A DNA stretch of 64,000 nucleotides, taken from positions 678,501-742,500 of the forward strand of contig JARFJB010000390.1 of assembly GCA_036346205.1 (NCBI GenBank), in the 5' to 3' direction. The notes beneath the pieces were generated by a model. That model had not been told where the DNA came from and searched no databases. It was given only the letters and a program-made list of their open reading frames with translations. Origin of the DNA: Vesta saturnalis (taxonomy: Eukaryota > Arthropoda > Insecta > Coleoptera > Lampyridae). This document shows positions 1 to 14,100 of this stretch, in pieces; positions within the stretch are counted from its first letter, which is position 1, and the number at the start of each line of letters is the position of its first letter. A program made the position numbers and the translations under genes.

Positions 1-46
1 TGGGAGTCCACCTTCCGCACACAAAGAAACATTTGAAAATTTTTAA

Positions 47-708
47 TTGCACTTCTTAAATTCACATACTGACCTATTTTATCATGGTAAAACATGGTAC
101 ACCCGCAGTCCCCTTTCCCGTACCCTCGCCTCGACAACAACGCCGACACCGACCACGGACGCTGCCGTAGCCTCCCTGCCGGTAGCACCGACATGGACTA
201 CAACGACTACGACAATGACGAGGACGATCACCAGGACCCCACCCTCACCTTTAATCTCTACCATGTCCATATCCTCTCTATTTTACTCATCATCCTCGAT
301 CTCCACTGTTACCCAACCCAAATACCGATATTGATTACGTAATATTCCCAAGACAGTAGATTCCCAGAAGCAACTATTCACAATCCTATGCCCTCCCCAA
401 CTCCAGTGGGTGGATTTTAGATTCAACCATAACAACACCGCACTCATCGAAACTTTCCAACCCATCCCGACCTTCGGGACCCCAACCCTTCTCTTATTAG
501 ACCAAGTGATTACACAGACTATCGACCTCCCCCACGTAACCAAGACCGTCCATATAATATCGCAAGCCACCAACCGTCCTACCTCCTTTGTGCGAATCCT
601 TATTCATTCCAAATCCTCCATAGACTTCCTGTTGCATAACGGCGTCTGTATGTTCGGCAGACGCTACCAATGCAAGCCCCCACACTCCCAATTCCGTACC
701 AAAGTACC
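47..708 (+). pseudogene. LINE ORF1 (gag-like) fragment, broken
   Basis: This frame reads through from about 47 to 708 with one stop near 332. A Thr/Pro-rich N-terminal linker is followed by a region resembling the RNA-binding ORF1 protein of insect non-LTR retrotransposons: the stretch around RILIHSKSSIDFLLHNG followed by RRYQCKPP is the pattern seen just before the zinc knuckles of such proteins. The frame stops abruptly where a T-run starts at about 709, which is the 3' poly(A) end of a minus-strand LINE. The matching reverse-transcriptase part of a plus-strand LINE resumes at about 5.3 kb, so I infer that both pieces belong to one element split by that insertion. The family match is by eye and the exact clade is uncertain. 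Confidence 0.5.
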
Positions 709-1058
709 TTTTTTTTTGTAGGAGTGAAAACCTCTTTACGGGCACCAAGCGCCTTAAGATCTATCAGCGAATGCTAGTGTGGGGCTATACTTTCCTCTAG
801 GTCAGTACTACCCACTAAAATCATTCTTGGTCTAGTGTGTATGTCATGCAGGTACCGTTTATCACATTCCTTCTACATGGCGTATCCTTATTTGTTTGCC
901 TTTCAGCTTATGTTCTTTGTGTTTGTCTTTATCTTCTAGCTATTTGTTTATCATGATGGATCGAATCATGTCTGTTGTTGAGTCCCATTTGTCCTTTTTT
1001 TCCAGCAAGAACCACGCCACTTTTCCTTCCGTTACCCTGGCGCTACACCTTAACTTCG

Positions 1059-3089
1059 CTATGAGTTAAAATTACCACGTCCAGATAGTGATTGTGTGAT
1101 GTAATAATCAATTTCTCCCCATTTCCTCATAAACCATTGTTGGATGTCTTTCACCCAGCCATAATATTTTTTCCAGTCCTTCTGCCACTTTTCCAGGATT
1201 CTTTGCCTTGCTCCGTTGATTGAGTAAGTTATCCTGTATTTCGTCTCTTTTAGTAAGAGGACAACTAGTGGCATTCCCGCTATTGCTAGTGCAGCTTTAG
1301 ACGATATGTTTCTATATCCAGATATTACTCTATTTTTCTATTGACTCTATCTATAAGGTTTTCATAATGTTTATATCTTATAGCGTTCTCCCAAATCGTT
1401 GCTCTGTATATTATAGTTTGCCAGTAGCTTTCTTTTTTTCGCTTTTGGTCCTTTGAGGTTTGGCGTTATTCGAGTAAGCGTGGCCAAAATCCCGTTGGCT
1501 TTTTTTGTCTATGTAGATTCCCATGTATTTAATTTCATTTTTCTTTACTATTGTTGTTCCATTTATTCTTAGTTCTACACTTTTTGTTTTTCTGTCGCTC
1601 GCTAATAATAAACGTTCAGTTTACTGCAATATATAAGTCCACATTTCCTAGTTCCCCCTTTGTCCGTTGGAGCACACATTCAGCGGTTTCTTTTAAGTAG
1701 TCAATATTTTTATCTTTTATTATCAGCGCTAAGTTATCTGTATAAGCCACTCTCTCGACATTCTTACCTAAGTCCTGTTTTATTATTCTGTTATAATATG
1801 TGTTCCACCGCGTAGGTCCTAGAACCGAGCCCTGTGGTACTCCACAAGTGGCCTTAAACTTACTCACGTCTTCAGCTATCGTGTCGCTCTGATAGGTAGG
1901 ACTGTATTATTTTAACTAAATAATTGCCGATTCCCGCATTATTTAGCGCATTTACTATGCGCTTCTACGGAGCCGAGTTGAAACGTTTTGGACGTCGATA
2001 ACTATCATTATGTATATGTCTCTCTTTTTGTATGCTTTTCGCTTAATTTCTTTAGGGATTTCTAGCACTTTGTTGATTGCGTCTATTGTTGACCGACCTT
2101 TTCGAAAGCCATATTGGTTATTGTGTACCGCATTTCTTTGTTCTATTTCTGCGTCTAGCCTAATTTTTATTAATGTTTCTTAGACCTTTCCTAGTACGTC
2201 AATTCAGCATATAGGCCTGTATGCTATAGGTGCAGATAGGTTTCTCTGTGGCTTTTCGATTAAAACCAGGTTAGCAGTTCTCCATATTTTATGAAAATCC
2301 CCCTTTTTTATACATTTGTCCATTACTTTTTTTATCGCACTTGTGTTTGCTAGTATGACGTGTTTCACAACTTCGGGTGGTATTCCATCTGGGCCCGGTG
2401 ATTTGTAGGTTTTTATGTTAGCGGCTTGATTGAATTCCTCCTCTGATGATAGCTGTGCTTCGTTGTCATGTACGAAAATTGGGGGCCATTCAGTGGAATT
2501 GTGTTTAAGTAAGAGTAACTCAACTTGTACTGCGAGTTGTTTGCTGCTTAAATTGTACATTGGTTTTAACTTAAGCTTGTATCTGACGATTTTATACGCC
2601 TTCCCACATATATCGGTCTGTAACTCGTCTAGCAAGTTTTGCCATGCCTTACTTTTTGGGGAGAATATGGCTTGTTTCAGTTGTTTTCTGTCGGTTTTGT
2701 ACTGGTTTGCCACTTTTTTTTGTCTACTGCCTCGTCTGCTTTCTTATTTATCCGTACCCATACCATTCTTTGCTTTATGCAGAGTAAATGGGCTTCTGCA
2801 ACTTCTGGTGTCCACCAATATACCGTTGGATGGCCATGTTTAATGGATTCCTTAATTTTGAAGTGTATCTTTCAGATATCTCTTTTTAAGGCTTTATTGT
2901 CTGGTTTCTGACACATGATTTACTTAACATATGAACGTCCCTAATATAAATAAAAGCATCACAGTCTTTATCACAGATGAATCGTTGATTTAAACGTTTC
3001 TGGTTTGGCTCTTGCCCAATAATTACGTTTATTTTTTTGTTTTTTACGTGTACTTCCATAATGTCATGTGCTGAAGCACACCTGTTCAT
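1059..3089 (-). pseudogene. R1-like LINE ORF2 (endonuclease/reverse transcriptase), broken
   Basis: The minus strand encodes the start of an APE-type endonuclease at 3089-2886 (MNRCASAHDIMEVHVKNKKI and a GQEPNQ motif). It then jumps to the linker before the polymerase (a VYWWTPEVAEAHL-type motif near 2820), so most of the nuclease is deleted. The polymerase follows: SPGPDGIPPEV and AYRPIC at about 2400-2204, QYGFRKGRSTIDAI near 2120, CGVPQGSVLGP near 1840, and the catalytic box as YTDN instead of YADD near 1745. The C-terminal piece at 1274-1059 (WQKDWKKYYGW and DYYITQSLSGRGNF) matches the R1 ORF2 tail. Two acidic-box changes and many stops show it is inactive. Confidence 0.8.
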
Positions 3090-3447
3090 ATTTAGCTGGA
3101 AGCAGTTGATTGCTGCTCCTGGGTTGTTTTAGTTGCGTCTATTGCTTTTCTTTTGTCTGTTAATCTATGCATTTCATAATTAATATGTGTGTTTTTTTGA
3201 GAAGCCATTTGTTCCATCTCGTCATTTCTGGAGGCTACATGTCTCAAAGTCCTCTTCCTCGTATATTATGTTTGTTTCTTCATTTGGTTTATTTTGTTGG
3301 TTTTCTTGTCTAATCACGAGATTTTTAGTTGTTCTTGTTTTTCTGTTTACGTTTTTGTAGCTTACATGTATTTTTTCTCCTCTCAGCATTTATTAAGGAT
3401 TTCCTAAATTCAGGGCATTGTCTACTTCCACTGCTATGGCCGTCTTT

Positions 3448-5090
<1,643 letters not shown>

Positions 5091-5264
5091 AACTCCCGTG
5101 AGTCAGTGGCCCATGCTCCAAGGGGGGATTTTATACTGTGGAGAGGCCACAATTTCCCCACAGACGTTTCAACGCTATCGATCAGACTACCCCCTGACCA
5201 CGCTTGGGCATCCCCTTGTGCAAACTATTCGGCACCTAAAAAGTTGGGGGACCATTGATAGAGT

Positions 5265-7560
5265 TTCTATCCTCGCAGTACGGGCACTTAAGCCAAGACT
5301 CCCGCTCTTCGCATACAAAACGTTCCCTAGCCACGCCAGCTAGCTACCAACAATTTGGAGACACGACAGACAACCCGAACCCGAACGGAGAAATATTAAC
5401 GGTCAAACTACTCACCCTACCAATATTAATAATGAGAAACATTCACGTTTATCGGATATAACGGCTGCTCCATATCCGACCATACCATACGTTCCAAGAA
5501 CACATCTCCAATAACCCCCCCAGACCCACCCCTAAACACCACAGGTGGCATAGACAGCCGTGCAGGAATTAAGCCAATTCATCTCGGACGCAGCGAATTC
5601 AGGAATCCCCACAAAAATAATCAATATCATCCGGAAACCACTTCCCCCCGCATCGTTCGTTGGATTAAGGAAAAGCGACGGATATACCGTCGATTTCTGA
5701 AAACCAGAGACCCAGTACTCAAAACCGAATACAATCGACTCAATGCAATAATCCGACTAGGCACCAACAAATACACTCAAGAAAATTGGATTAAAGAAAC
5801 AGCCAAGCTAGACTACCGTGAAGGCCTTAAATTTTGGCACGAATTTAAGGTCCTAACAAAACAAAAAACGAAACCAACATGCCACATAATCAACCCTCTA
5901 GGTAACCTTGCAGTTTCAAACCTGGAGAAAGCCGACCTGTTTGGTCTTCACCTGAAAACCGTTTCACTACCCCCGACGATGCATCGTTTGACAACCATTT
6001 CAAAGCTCTGCCCGAGCAAAACCTTGAGGTGTTCCAAAAACAAAACCATAGACCACTATCCGAGAACGACCCTTCTTATACCCTATCAAATATTACAAAC
6101 TTTTAGACAACAGAGAAATTCCGCTCCAGTACAAGACAGACGGTCAAATACTCAAGAATCTACTACAAAACGCCATTAGACAGTTAGCCCAAATATACAA
6201 CAGATGCCTTGCCCAATCATATTTCCCGACGGAATGGAAGTACGCTTCAACCGTCATGTTACCCAAACCTATATCTGACCCTTCCCAACCTTTATCCCAC
6301 AGACCAATTTTCCTTTTAAGTTGTTTGGGCAAATGTCTAGAGACCATCTTGTCCCAAAGGCTAAGAGATTATCTAGAAGCCAACGTCATCGTACTAAGTA
6401 GACAGTTCGGTTTCAGACCGAATCGTTCTTGAAACTATACGGAATCCTCCAAAGCCTTGAACCATGGTGACTGTTGCCTCGCAGTCTTCCTTGACATTAA
6501 ACAGGCATTTGAAAAAATATGGCACGCAGGACTAATACCCGAACTACGACAGTTAGGCTTCCCGACCCCATTCGTACGACTCCTTCTTTCATACCTGACA
6601 GGCAGATGTGTGAAGGTACGAGTAGGTTCCTCTACTTCCCCGACATTTCATCCGACCGCCGGCGTACCGCAAGGGTCATCACTGGCACCTATTTTATACA
6701 CCCTATATGCCTACGACGTTCCCCAAAGTACCAACCCGAACATAATTATGTCCCAATTCTCCGACGACACTGCTCTCAGGGCGACCAGTAGGGGCAGTGA
6801 CTGGGCAAATAGACTAATAACGTAACGACTTACCCACTTCTCTAACTGGGCCAACCGGTGGAGACTAACAATCAACCCAAACACAACGCAACCAATACTG
6901 TTTAGACACTCTACACCATCTAACTCCTCTAGACAAGCATCCGACATCAAGGTGACTACGTGGACAAAGACTACAACTACAACACACAATCATATACCTA
7001 GGCATCACGTTCTCCCGAAGCCTACACTGGCAACCTGACGCTAGCAACCCTCTCACTAAGATACGCTTTCTCGCATCACTAATGAAAATGCTGCGTGGAA
7101 ACGTCAGAGGTTGCCATCCCAAAACTCTACAACATACGTACAAAAGTTACACCGGACCTTTACTCCACTACCGCGCTCCATTGTACGCAACCCTAAAAAC
7201 CAACAATCTAATCCCTCGCCTCTTGCGAAAGGGCAATACTGTGCATCATATACAATCTACACTACACACCCCAACCAATTAACCACGCCAACAATAACTG
7301 AAAGATTAGTCACACTACAAACCAAATATACAAATCGCAAGGTAAACGCTGACATGATCCCCACCAAATGAATATTACAAATTCAATTCTCCAACAAACA
7401 CCGACTACCAAGAAATCCAAAACCAAATTCAAACATCTCTCAGCACTCCTACTACAACCAATAGCAACCTATCAGAGGAGTTCGAAGAGCTCCTCGACAA
7501 TACTCCTTAGATCCTAAAATAATACCAATCCTCAAAGAGTAAACGATGACGACCGCCGCA
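5265..7560 (+). pseudogene. LINE ORF2 reverse transcriptase (jockey/CR1-like), broken
   Basis: Three-frame reading shows a degraded LINE polymerase. Near 5640-5870 there is the basic segment before the polymerase (IVRWIKEKRRIYRRFLKTRD). Near 6230-6420 are the YASTVMLPKP and LLSCLGKCLE motifs. At 6457-6825 a clean stretch contains FLDIKQAFEKIWHAGL, GVPQGSSLAPILYTLYAYDV and a catalytic box read as SDDTAL. From 6830 to 7370 comes the C-terminal part (NWANRWRLTINP, and KMLRGNVRGCHPKTL with YGP-type repeats). The APE endonuclease that should come first is not visible. A degraded zinc-knuckle-like motif at about 5270-5330 may be the end of ORF1 resuming after the nested insertion. Clade assignment is by motif only. 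Confidence 0.75.
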
Positions 7561-8953
7561 ACGAAAATGGATAACTCTACCCATCCTATAATATAATCCA
7601 ATAATGTAACCCGCTATACACTAATCTCTCATTCCTTAAACATGTAAAATGTATATCTTTTCCACAACACCTACACAAGCACCTGTGGACAGCGTTACGG
7701 CGCGAGTTTAATTCCCGGTGTCGTTGGATACTTACGCGGTCGGATAGAAAGGCCCCCTGCCTAATTTCTGCCGACTCCACAGTGTCCGCTAGAAAGTGCA
7801 ACGGTGTTGTCTCCCCAGGTCTAGTAGCCGACACTAATTAGATAGTTGCACACAAACTCACACATACACGCCGCCTCAGGGAGCGTGCATAAGAGCAGAG
7901 TGTCAGCGGAAGAAAAGCAATTAACCAGATCGAGACCCGATAATTATTTCTGCCCCAAAGTTGACGAGATTGTGAAAAAAGTTAGTATTAAAATTCACTC
8001 ACTTGCCTTAATTGCCCGTTTTTTTAAAAACTTACTTCTTTTGTGAAGCTCTGACTCCGTCCTGTATCGCAGCGGGCGATAAAACTCAGATTAGATACTC
8101 TGGTATCAAGCATTCTTTGATACCAAATTACACAAATAAGATAAGAGACTTTCCATATAGTATTTCTCGCTTCCACCAGCAACACCATTTCTATCTAAGG
8201 TCGCCGCTAACTACGCATAACCCGGGTAAAGGTACAAATTATACTCGCATAAAGTATTCCATACGAGAATATCCACCATCAAAAATTCCCCTGTGTAAGT
8301 AACCCTTTTAAATTCAGTAGCCACTTGTTTCCACCAGCACATCAGTTGTATACCATAAATGAGGATCACGATATCTGAAAGAAAGAAAAAAACCCTTTCA
8401 TTCTAATTTCCGCTAGTTACTGAAGGCTAACTAGAACACATTCTAATTTCGATTAATTCGTTATAAGACGCTAATTAGAACAGCTCCTGTTCAGTAAAAA
8501 GTCACATGAATAAGATACGTTAAAGTATTGGATATACGCAAAGCAGTTATTTAAGTTTAAAATTGATTTTCTGTCTGACCTAGATAGTTCAGGTAACATT
8601 GCCCGATTTTATTATATCTTTAAAAATATTTCAACGAACATGAAATGTTATCACACAATGGGTAACTGCAAGAATTTTATAAATTTTGGGCCCTACTAGA
8701 CCGGATTGGAATTAAAATATTTTACCTGTACCTTTAATCTTATTTTCTTAGCCGCCATAAGGGGATATATGGAGTGCTGTGCCTGGAAAGAGAGTTGCCT
8801 GGAGTACCAGAGGCCAGAAGCGTCCGTTTAATTTATTAATTCATTTAGTCTATTTTCAAAAGAAATCTGTTTTGTTTTGGTTAGAGTATTTTTTATTTTG
8901 TGGTTTATTGTTAGAAACTTAGTATAAGTGTATATGTTTAGCGTTATAAAAAT

Positions 8954-8956
<3 letters not shown>
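7561..8956. other. Unassigned AT-rich stretch, possible LINE 3' region
   Basis: No convincing coding region or repeat family was recognised. The segment 7660-7840 is less AT-rich and includes a GAGTTTAATTCCCGG-like string that slightly resembles a tRNA B box, but no A box or cloverleaf was found. The remainder to 8956 shows nothing identifiable. Confidence 0.4.

Positions 8957-9042
<86 letters not shown>
8957..9042. repeat. (TA)n microsatellite at left edge of a mariner
   Basis: About 86 bp of TA repeats. The left TIR of the large mariner-family element starts within about 50 bp of its end, and a second TA array lies at the other end of that element. Confidence 0.97.
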
Positions 9043-9047
<5 letters not shown>

Positions 9048-9889
9048 TTTAATTGTAAATATTTTAAATAGAAAATCCTGAGCCTAAAATACCAAAATTT
9101 TAACCAAGACACTTAAATAAAATGTGGTTCTGTACTGAGATACAGGATGTTTTATATCAAAATCCAAAAATTATTTTTGCCCGTTACTTCAAGACTCGTG
9201 GATATTTTTTTATCATACTGGGTAATGGATTTAATCATATGAAAGTATATTAAAATGTATTAAGATGTAGTATCTCTCCCTTACCAAAGGAGTACGACAG
9301 GGGTAATGTGGTTTTTTTCTTTACTACATTCTACGCCACTGGCGGAATTGTCATTTCAGTAGAATTTTTCGATTCTCAAATATTTTTTATGTAAAGGACC
9401 TATTCTTTCTTCGTACTGATTAAGGCAAGATTTTGTGAGATATTTACTGTTAAACGTTAGGTTGTAAGATAGTGCGTATTCAAATCTGAAAGTATTTTTC
9501 ATAGCAAGATTATTTTTTATTATGTTATAGGAATTAAAACATGAATAAAATATTGTAGTTTGCTATTTAGTGTTTAACAATAATACATACACTTTAGTAC
9601 ATAACAAATTTACAATGTAATGTGACCTTTGTTGAAGAGCATACAAAATAAAAACGGTTTTGGTACAGTAATTGACTATGGTTTGAAATAAACACTTTAA
9701 AAAACAACAATTAAAGGGCATCCTAAGCGCAAAAGAAATTTGAAAAAATAACTCTGAAACAAGAATACTTAAATATCAAGAAATCGAAAAATCTGCTTAT
9801 AATAAATGTTCACTGTATCCCCTATTTGATTCGATTGTTTACTCTTTTGCTAAAGGAGTTTCTAATCTTAAAAAATATGTGTGGCTGAT

Positions 9890-10470
9890 TACCCATGAAA
9901 TTGAATGAGTTATTTATATGGTTCCACCGCTTCTGGCGACTATTAATTTCTTGGGAGTATACGAGAGACTTCATATGTCCCCAAAAACAAAAATCTAAAG
10001 GATTACAATCTGGACGTCACCCCGGCCACGCAAATTTGCTACCTCTGCCAATCCAACGATGTGGAAATTGATCGTTTAAATAGTCACCTACCAGTACATG
10101 ATAATGAGGTGGCGCCCCATCCTGCATGAACCACATATCTCGTCTTAGATTAAGTGGAATTGATTCTATCGCGTCAAATAGTATTGTCTGTAAAAACTAA
10201 AAAAATAAAAGTTACCGTTCAAATTTGCGGGCAATTCGTAAGGCCCCAAGAAACTACTTCCAAAAATGCCGCACCAGACATTAATTTTGAATTCACGATG
10301 ATAATGAGACTCATGAGGTAGATTAGGATTTGCACTGTCCCAACTATGACTATTTCTTCAATTGAACACTCCTCTACGAGTAACAGTGGCCTCATCGGTA
10401 GAGAGAATATTTTTGATAAAGTGAAGATTTGCATTTTCCTTTTCTTCTATTCACTGCGCAAAGTTCAATC
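9890..10470 (-). pseudogene. Mariner transposase, catalytic half (DD41D-type)
   Basis: Reading the minus strand from 10470 downward gives RLNFAQ, then the first catalytic aspartate in LSTDEAT, then YHREFKINVWCGIFGSSFLG. These are followed by FMQDGAPPHY with the second aspartate and by NPLDFCFWGH with the third. There are 41 residues between the second and third aspartates, the spacing of the DD41D group that includes rosa-like mariners. Stops occur after VFN, within the FNGN region and just before the RPD motif, with a small frame disruption near 10200. The N-terminal helix-turn-helix half is on the far side of the satellite. The protein would bind TIRs and cut DNA if intact, but this copy is dead. 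Confidence 0.87.
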
Positions 10471-10479
10471 TTACAGTGA

Positions 10480-11146
10480 GATTGTGTGTGTGAATGTGTG
10501 AGTGTGAGTGTGTGAGTGTGTGAGTGTGTGAGTGTGTGAGTGTGTGAGTGTGTGAGTGTGTGAGTGTGTGAGTGTGTGAGTGTGTGAGTGTGTGAGTGTG
10601 TGAGTGTGTGAGTGTGTGAGTGTGATGTGTGAGTGTGTGGAGTGTGAGTGCGTGAGTGTGTGTGTGAGTGTGTGAGTGTGTGAGTGTGAGTGGTGTGTGT
10701 GTGTAGTGTGTGTGTGTGTGTGGTGGTGTGTGTGAGTGTGTGAGTGTGTGAGTGTGTGAGTGTGGTGTGTGAGTGTGTGAGGTTGTGAGTGTGGTGTGTG
10801 AGTGTGTGTGTGTGTGTGTGTGAGTGTGTGAGTGTGTGAGTGGTGGTGGTGGGTGTGTGAGTGTGAGTGTGTGTGTGTGTGAGTGTGTGAGTGTGTGGTG
10901 TGTGAGTGTGTGTGAGTGTGTGGAGTGTGTGTGTGTGTGAGTGAGTGTGAGTGTGAGTGTGTGAGTGTGAGTGTGTGAGTTTGAGTGTGGGTGTGGAGTG
11001 TGAGTGTGAGTGTGTGAGTGTGAGTGTGTGTGTGTGGAGTGTGTGTTAGTGTGTGTGGGTGTGTGAGTGTGTGAGTGTGTGAGTGTGTGAGTGTGAGTGT
11101 GTGATGTGTGAGTGTGTAGTGTGTGTGAGTGTGTGAGTGTGTGAGT

Positions 11147-11177
<31 letters not shown>

Positions 11178-14100
11178 AGTGTGTGAGTGTGTGAGTGTGT
11201 GAGTGTGTGATGTGTGAGTGTGTGAGTGTGTGAGAGTGGAGTGTGTGAGTGTGTGAGTGTGTGTGTGTGTGTGTGAGTGTGAGTGTGTGTGTGTGTGTGT
11301 GTGTGAGTGTGTGTGTGTGTGTGAGTGTGTGAGTGTGTGTGAGTGTGTGAGTGTGTGTGTGAGTGTGTGAGTGTGGGTGAGTGTGAGTGTGTGGTGTGTG
11401 AGTGTGTGTGGTGTGTGAGTGTGTGTGTGTGTGTGTGTGAGTGTGTGTGTGTGTGAGGTGTGAGTGTGTGAGTGTGTGTGGAGGTGTGAGGTGGAGTGTG
11501 GAGTGTGTGAGTGTGTGAGTGTGTGAGTGTGTGAGTGTGTGAGTGTGTGTGTGAGTGTGAGGGTAGTGTGAGTGTGGAGTGTGTGGAGTGTGTGAGTGTG
11601 TGTGTGTGAGTGTGAGTGTGTGTGAGTGTGTGAGTGTGTGAGTGTGTGGTGTGTGAGTGTGTGTGAGGTGTGTGTGTGTGTGTGTGAGTGTGGTGTGTGA
11701 GTGTGTGGATGTGTGAGTGTGTGAGTGTGTGAGTGTGTGTGTAGTGTGTGGAGTGTGTGAGTGTGTGTGAGTGTGTGAGTGTGAGTGTGTGAGTGTGTGA
11801 GGTGAGTGTGGAGTGTGGAGTGTGTGTGAGTGTGTGATGTGTGAGTGTGTGAGGTGTGAGTGTGTGAGTGTGTGATGTGTGTGAGTGTGTGTGAGTGTGT
11901 GGTGTGTGTGAGTGTGTGAGTGTGAGTGTGAGTGTGAGTGAGTGTGAGTGTGGTGTGAGTGGGTGTGAGTGTGTGAGTGTGAGTGTGTGAGTGTGAGTGT
12001 GAGTGTGTGAGTGTGTGTGTAGTGTGTGAGGTGTGAGTGTGTGTGTGTGAGTGTGTGAGTGTGTGAGTGTGTGTGTGTGTGTATGTGAGTGTCTGAGTGT
12101 GTGAGTGTGTGTGGTGTGTGAGGTGTGAGTGTGTGAGTGTGAGTGAGTGTGTGAGTGTGAGTGTGTGAGTGTGTGCGTGTGTGAGTGTGTGAGTGTGTGA
12201 GTGTGGAGTGTGAGTGTGAGTGTGTGAGTGTGTGATGTGCGAGTGTGAGTGTGTGAGTGTGTGAGGTGGTGTGTGAGTGTGTGAGTGTGTGAGTGTGTGA
12301 GTGTGTGTGGAGTGTGGGGTGTGTGGTGTGTGGTGTGTGAGTGTGTGTGTGGTGTGTGTGTGTGAGTGTGTGAGTGTGTGTGTGTGTGTGAGTGTGAGTG
12401 TGGGTGGTGGTGTGAGGTGTGAGTGTGAGGTGTGGAGTGTGTGGGTGGTGTGTGAGGTGTGGGTGAGTGTGAGTGTGTGAGTGTGTGGGTGTGAGTGTGT
12501 GAGTGTGTGTGTGGGGGTGAGGTGTGAGTGTGGAGGTGTGGTGTGTGTGGGTGTGTGTGGTGTGTGTGTGTGGTGTGTGTGAGGTGTGAGGTGTGAGGGT
12601 GGAGGTGGGTGTGTGGTGCGTGAGTGTGGGTGTGTGAGGTGTGAGTGTGTGTGTGTGAGGTGTGAGTGTGGGTGGGGTGTGAGTGTGTGAGTGTGGAGTG
12701 TGTGAGTGTGGGTGTGGGTGTGTGGTGTGGTGTGGTGTGTGAGGTGGTGTGTGTGAGTGTGTGGGTGTGTGTGTGTGGTGAGTGTGTGTGGTGTGGGGTG
12801 TGAGTGTGGGTGTGGTGTGGAGGGTGGAGGTGTGAGGGTGTGTGGTGTGTGAGGTGAGGTGTGGAGTGTGAGGTGTGGGGTGGGTGTGTGGGTGTGGATG
12901 TGAGTGTGGTGGGTGTGTGAGTGTGAGTGTGTAGTGTGTGAGTGGTGGTGTGGTGTGTGAGTGTGTTGGGTGTGTGTGGTGTGGGTGTGGAGTGTGTGGA
13001 GTGTGTGGTGTGGAGTGTGTGGGTGTGAGTGTGTGAGTGTGGAGTGTGTGAGTGTGTGATGTGTGAGTGTGGTGTGTGTGAGTGTGGAGTGTGGTGTGTG
13101 AGTGTGAGTGTGTGGTGTGTGAGTGTGAGTGTGTGAGTGGTTGGGTGGGAGTGTGAGTGTGTGAGTGTGGAGGTGTGAGTGTGTGAGGTGGGGGTGGGGT
13201 GTGAGGTGTGAGTGGTGATTGTGGAGTGTGTGAGTGTGTGAGTGGAGGTGTGTGAGGGTGTGTGGGAGGGTGGTGGTGTGTGTGTGTGAGTGTGGGTGGT
13301 GTGTGGGTGTGTGGTGTGTGAGGGTGTGAGTGTGGATGTGGAGTGTGAGGTGTGAGTGTGGATTGTGAGTGGTGTGAGTGTGTGTGTGTGTGGAGGTGTG
13401 AGTGTGTGTGTGTGATGTGTGAGTGTGTGGAGTGTGTGGTGTGAGTGTGGGTGTGGAGTGTGTGGTGGTGTGAGGGTGTGTGAGTGTGTGAGTGTGGTGT
13501 GTGTGTGAGTGTGTGGGTTGGTGGTGTGTGTGTGAGTGTGTGAGTGTGTGGTGGTGGAGTGTGAGTGTGTGAGTGTGTGAGTGTGTGAGTGTGAGAGTGT
13601 GTGAGTGTGAGTGTGTGAGTGTGTGAGTGTGTGAGTGTGTGGAGGTGTGAGAGTGTGAGGGTGTGAGTGTCTGAGTGTGAGTGTGCGAGTGTGTGAGTGT
13701 GTGAGAGTGTGAGAGTGTGAGTGTGAGTGTGTGAGTGTGTGAGTGTGTGAGTGGATGAGTGTGGGAGTGTGTGAGTGTGTGAGTGAATGAGTGTGTGAGT
13801 GTGTGAGGTGTGTGAGTGTGTGAGTGTGGTGTGTGATGTGTGAGTGTGTGAGGTGTGAGGTGTGGTGTGGAGTGTGTGAGTGTGATGTGTGTGTGTGTGT
13901 GAGTGTGAGTGTGTGAGTGTGTGAGTGTGTGAGTGTGTGAGTGTGTGAGTGTGGAGTGTGTGTGTGTGTGTGAGTGTGGTGTGGTGTGTGTGTGAGGTGT
14001 GAGTGTGTGAGTGTGAGTGTGTGGGTGTGTGAGTGTGTGTGAGTGTGTGAGTGTGTGAGTGTGTGAGTGTGTGGTGTGAGTGTGAGTGTGTGAGTGTGTG

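Noticed and set aside
7660..7840. A possible tRNA-derived SINE based on a GAGTTTAATTCCCGG string
   Set aside because: No A box at the right distance and no cloverleaf or repeated copy in the window.
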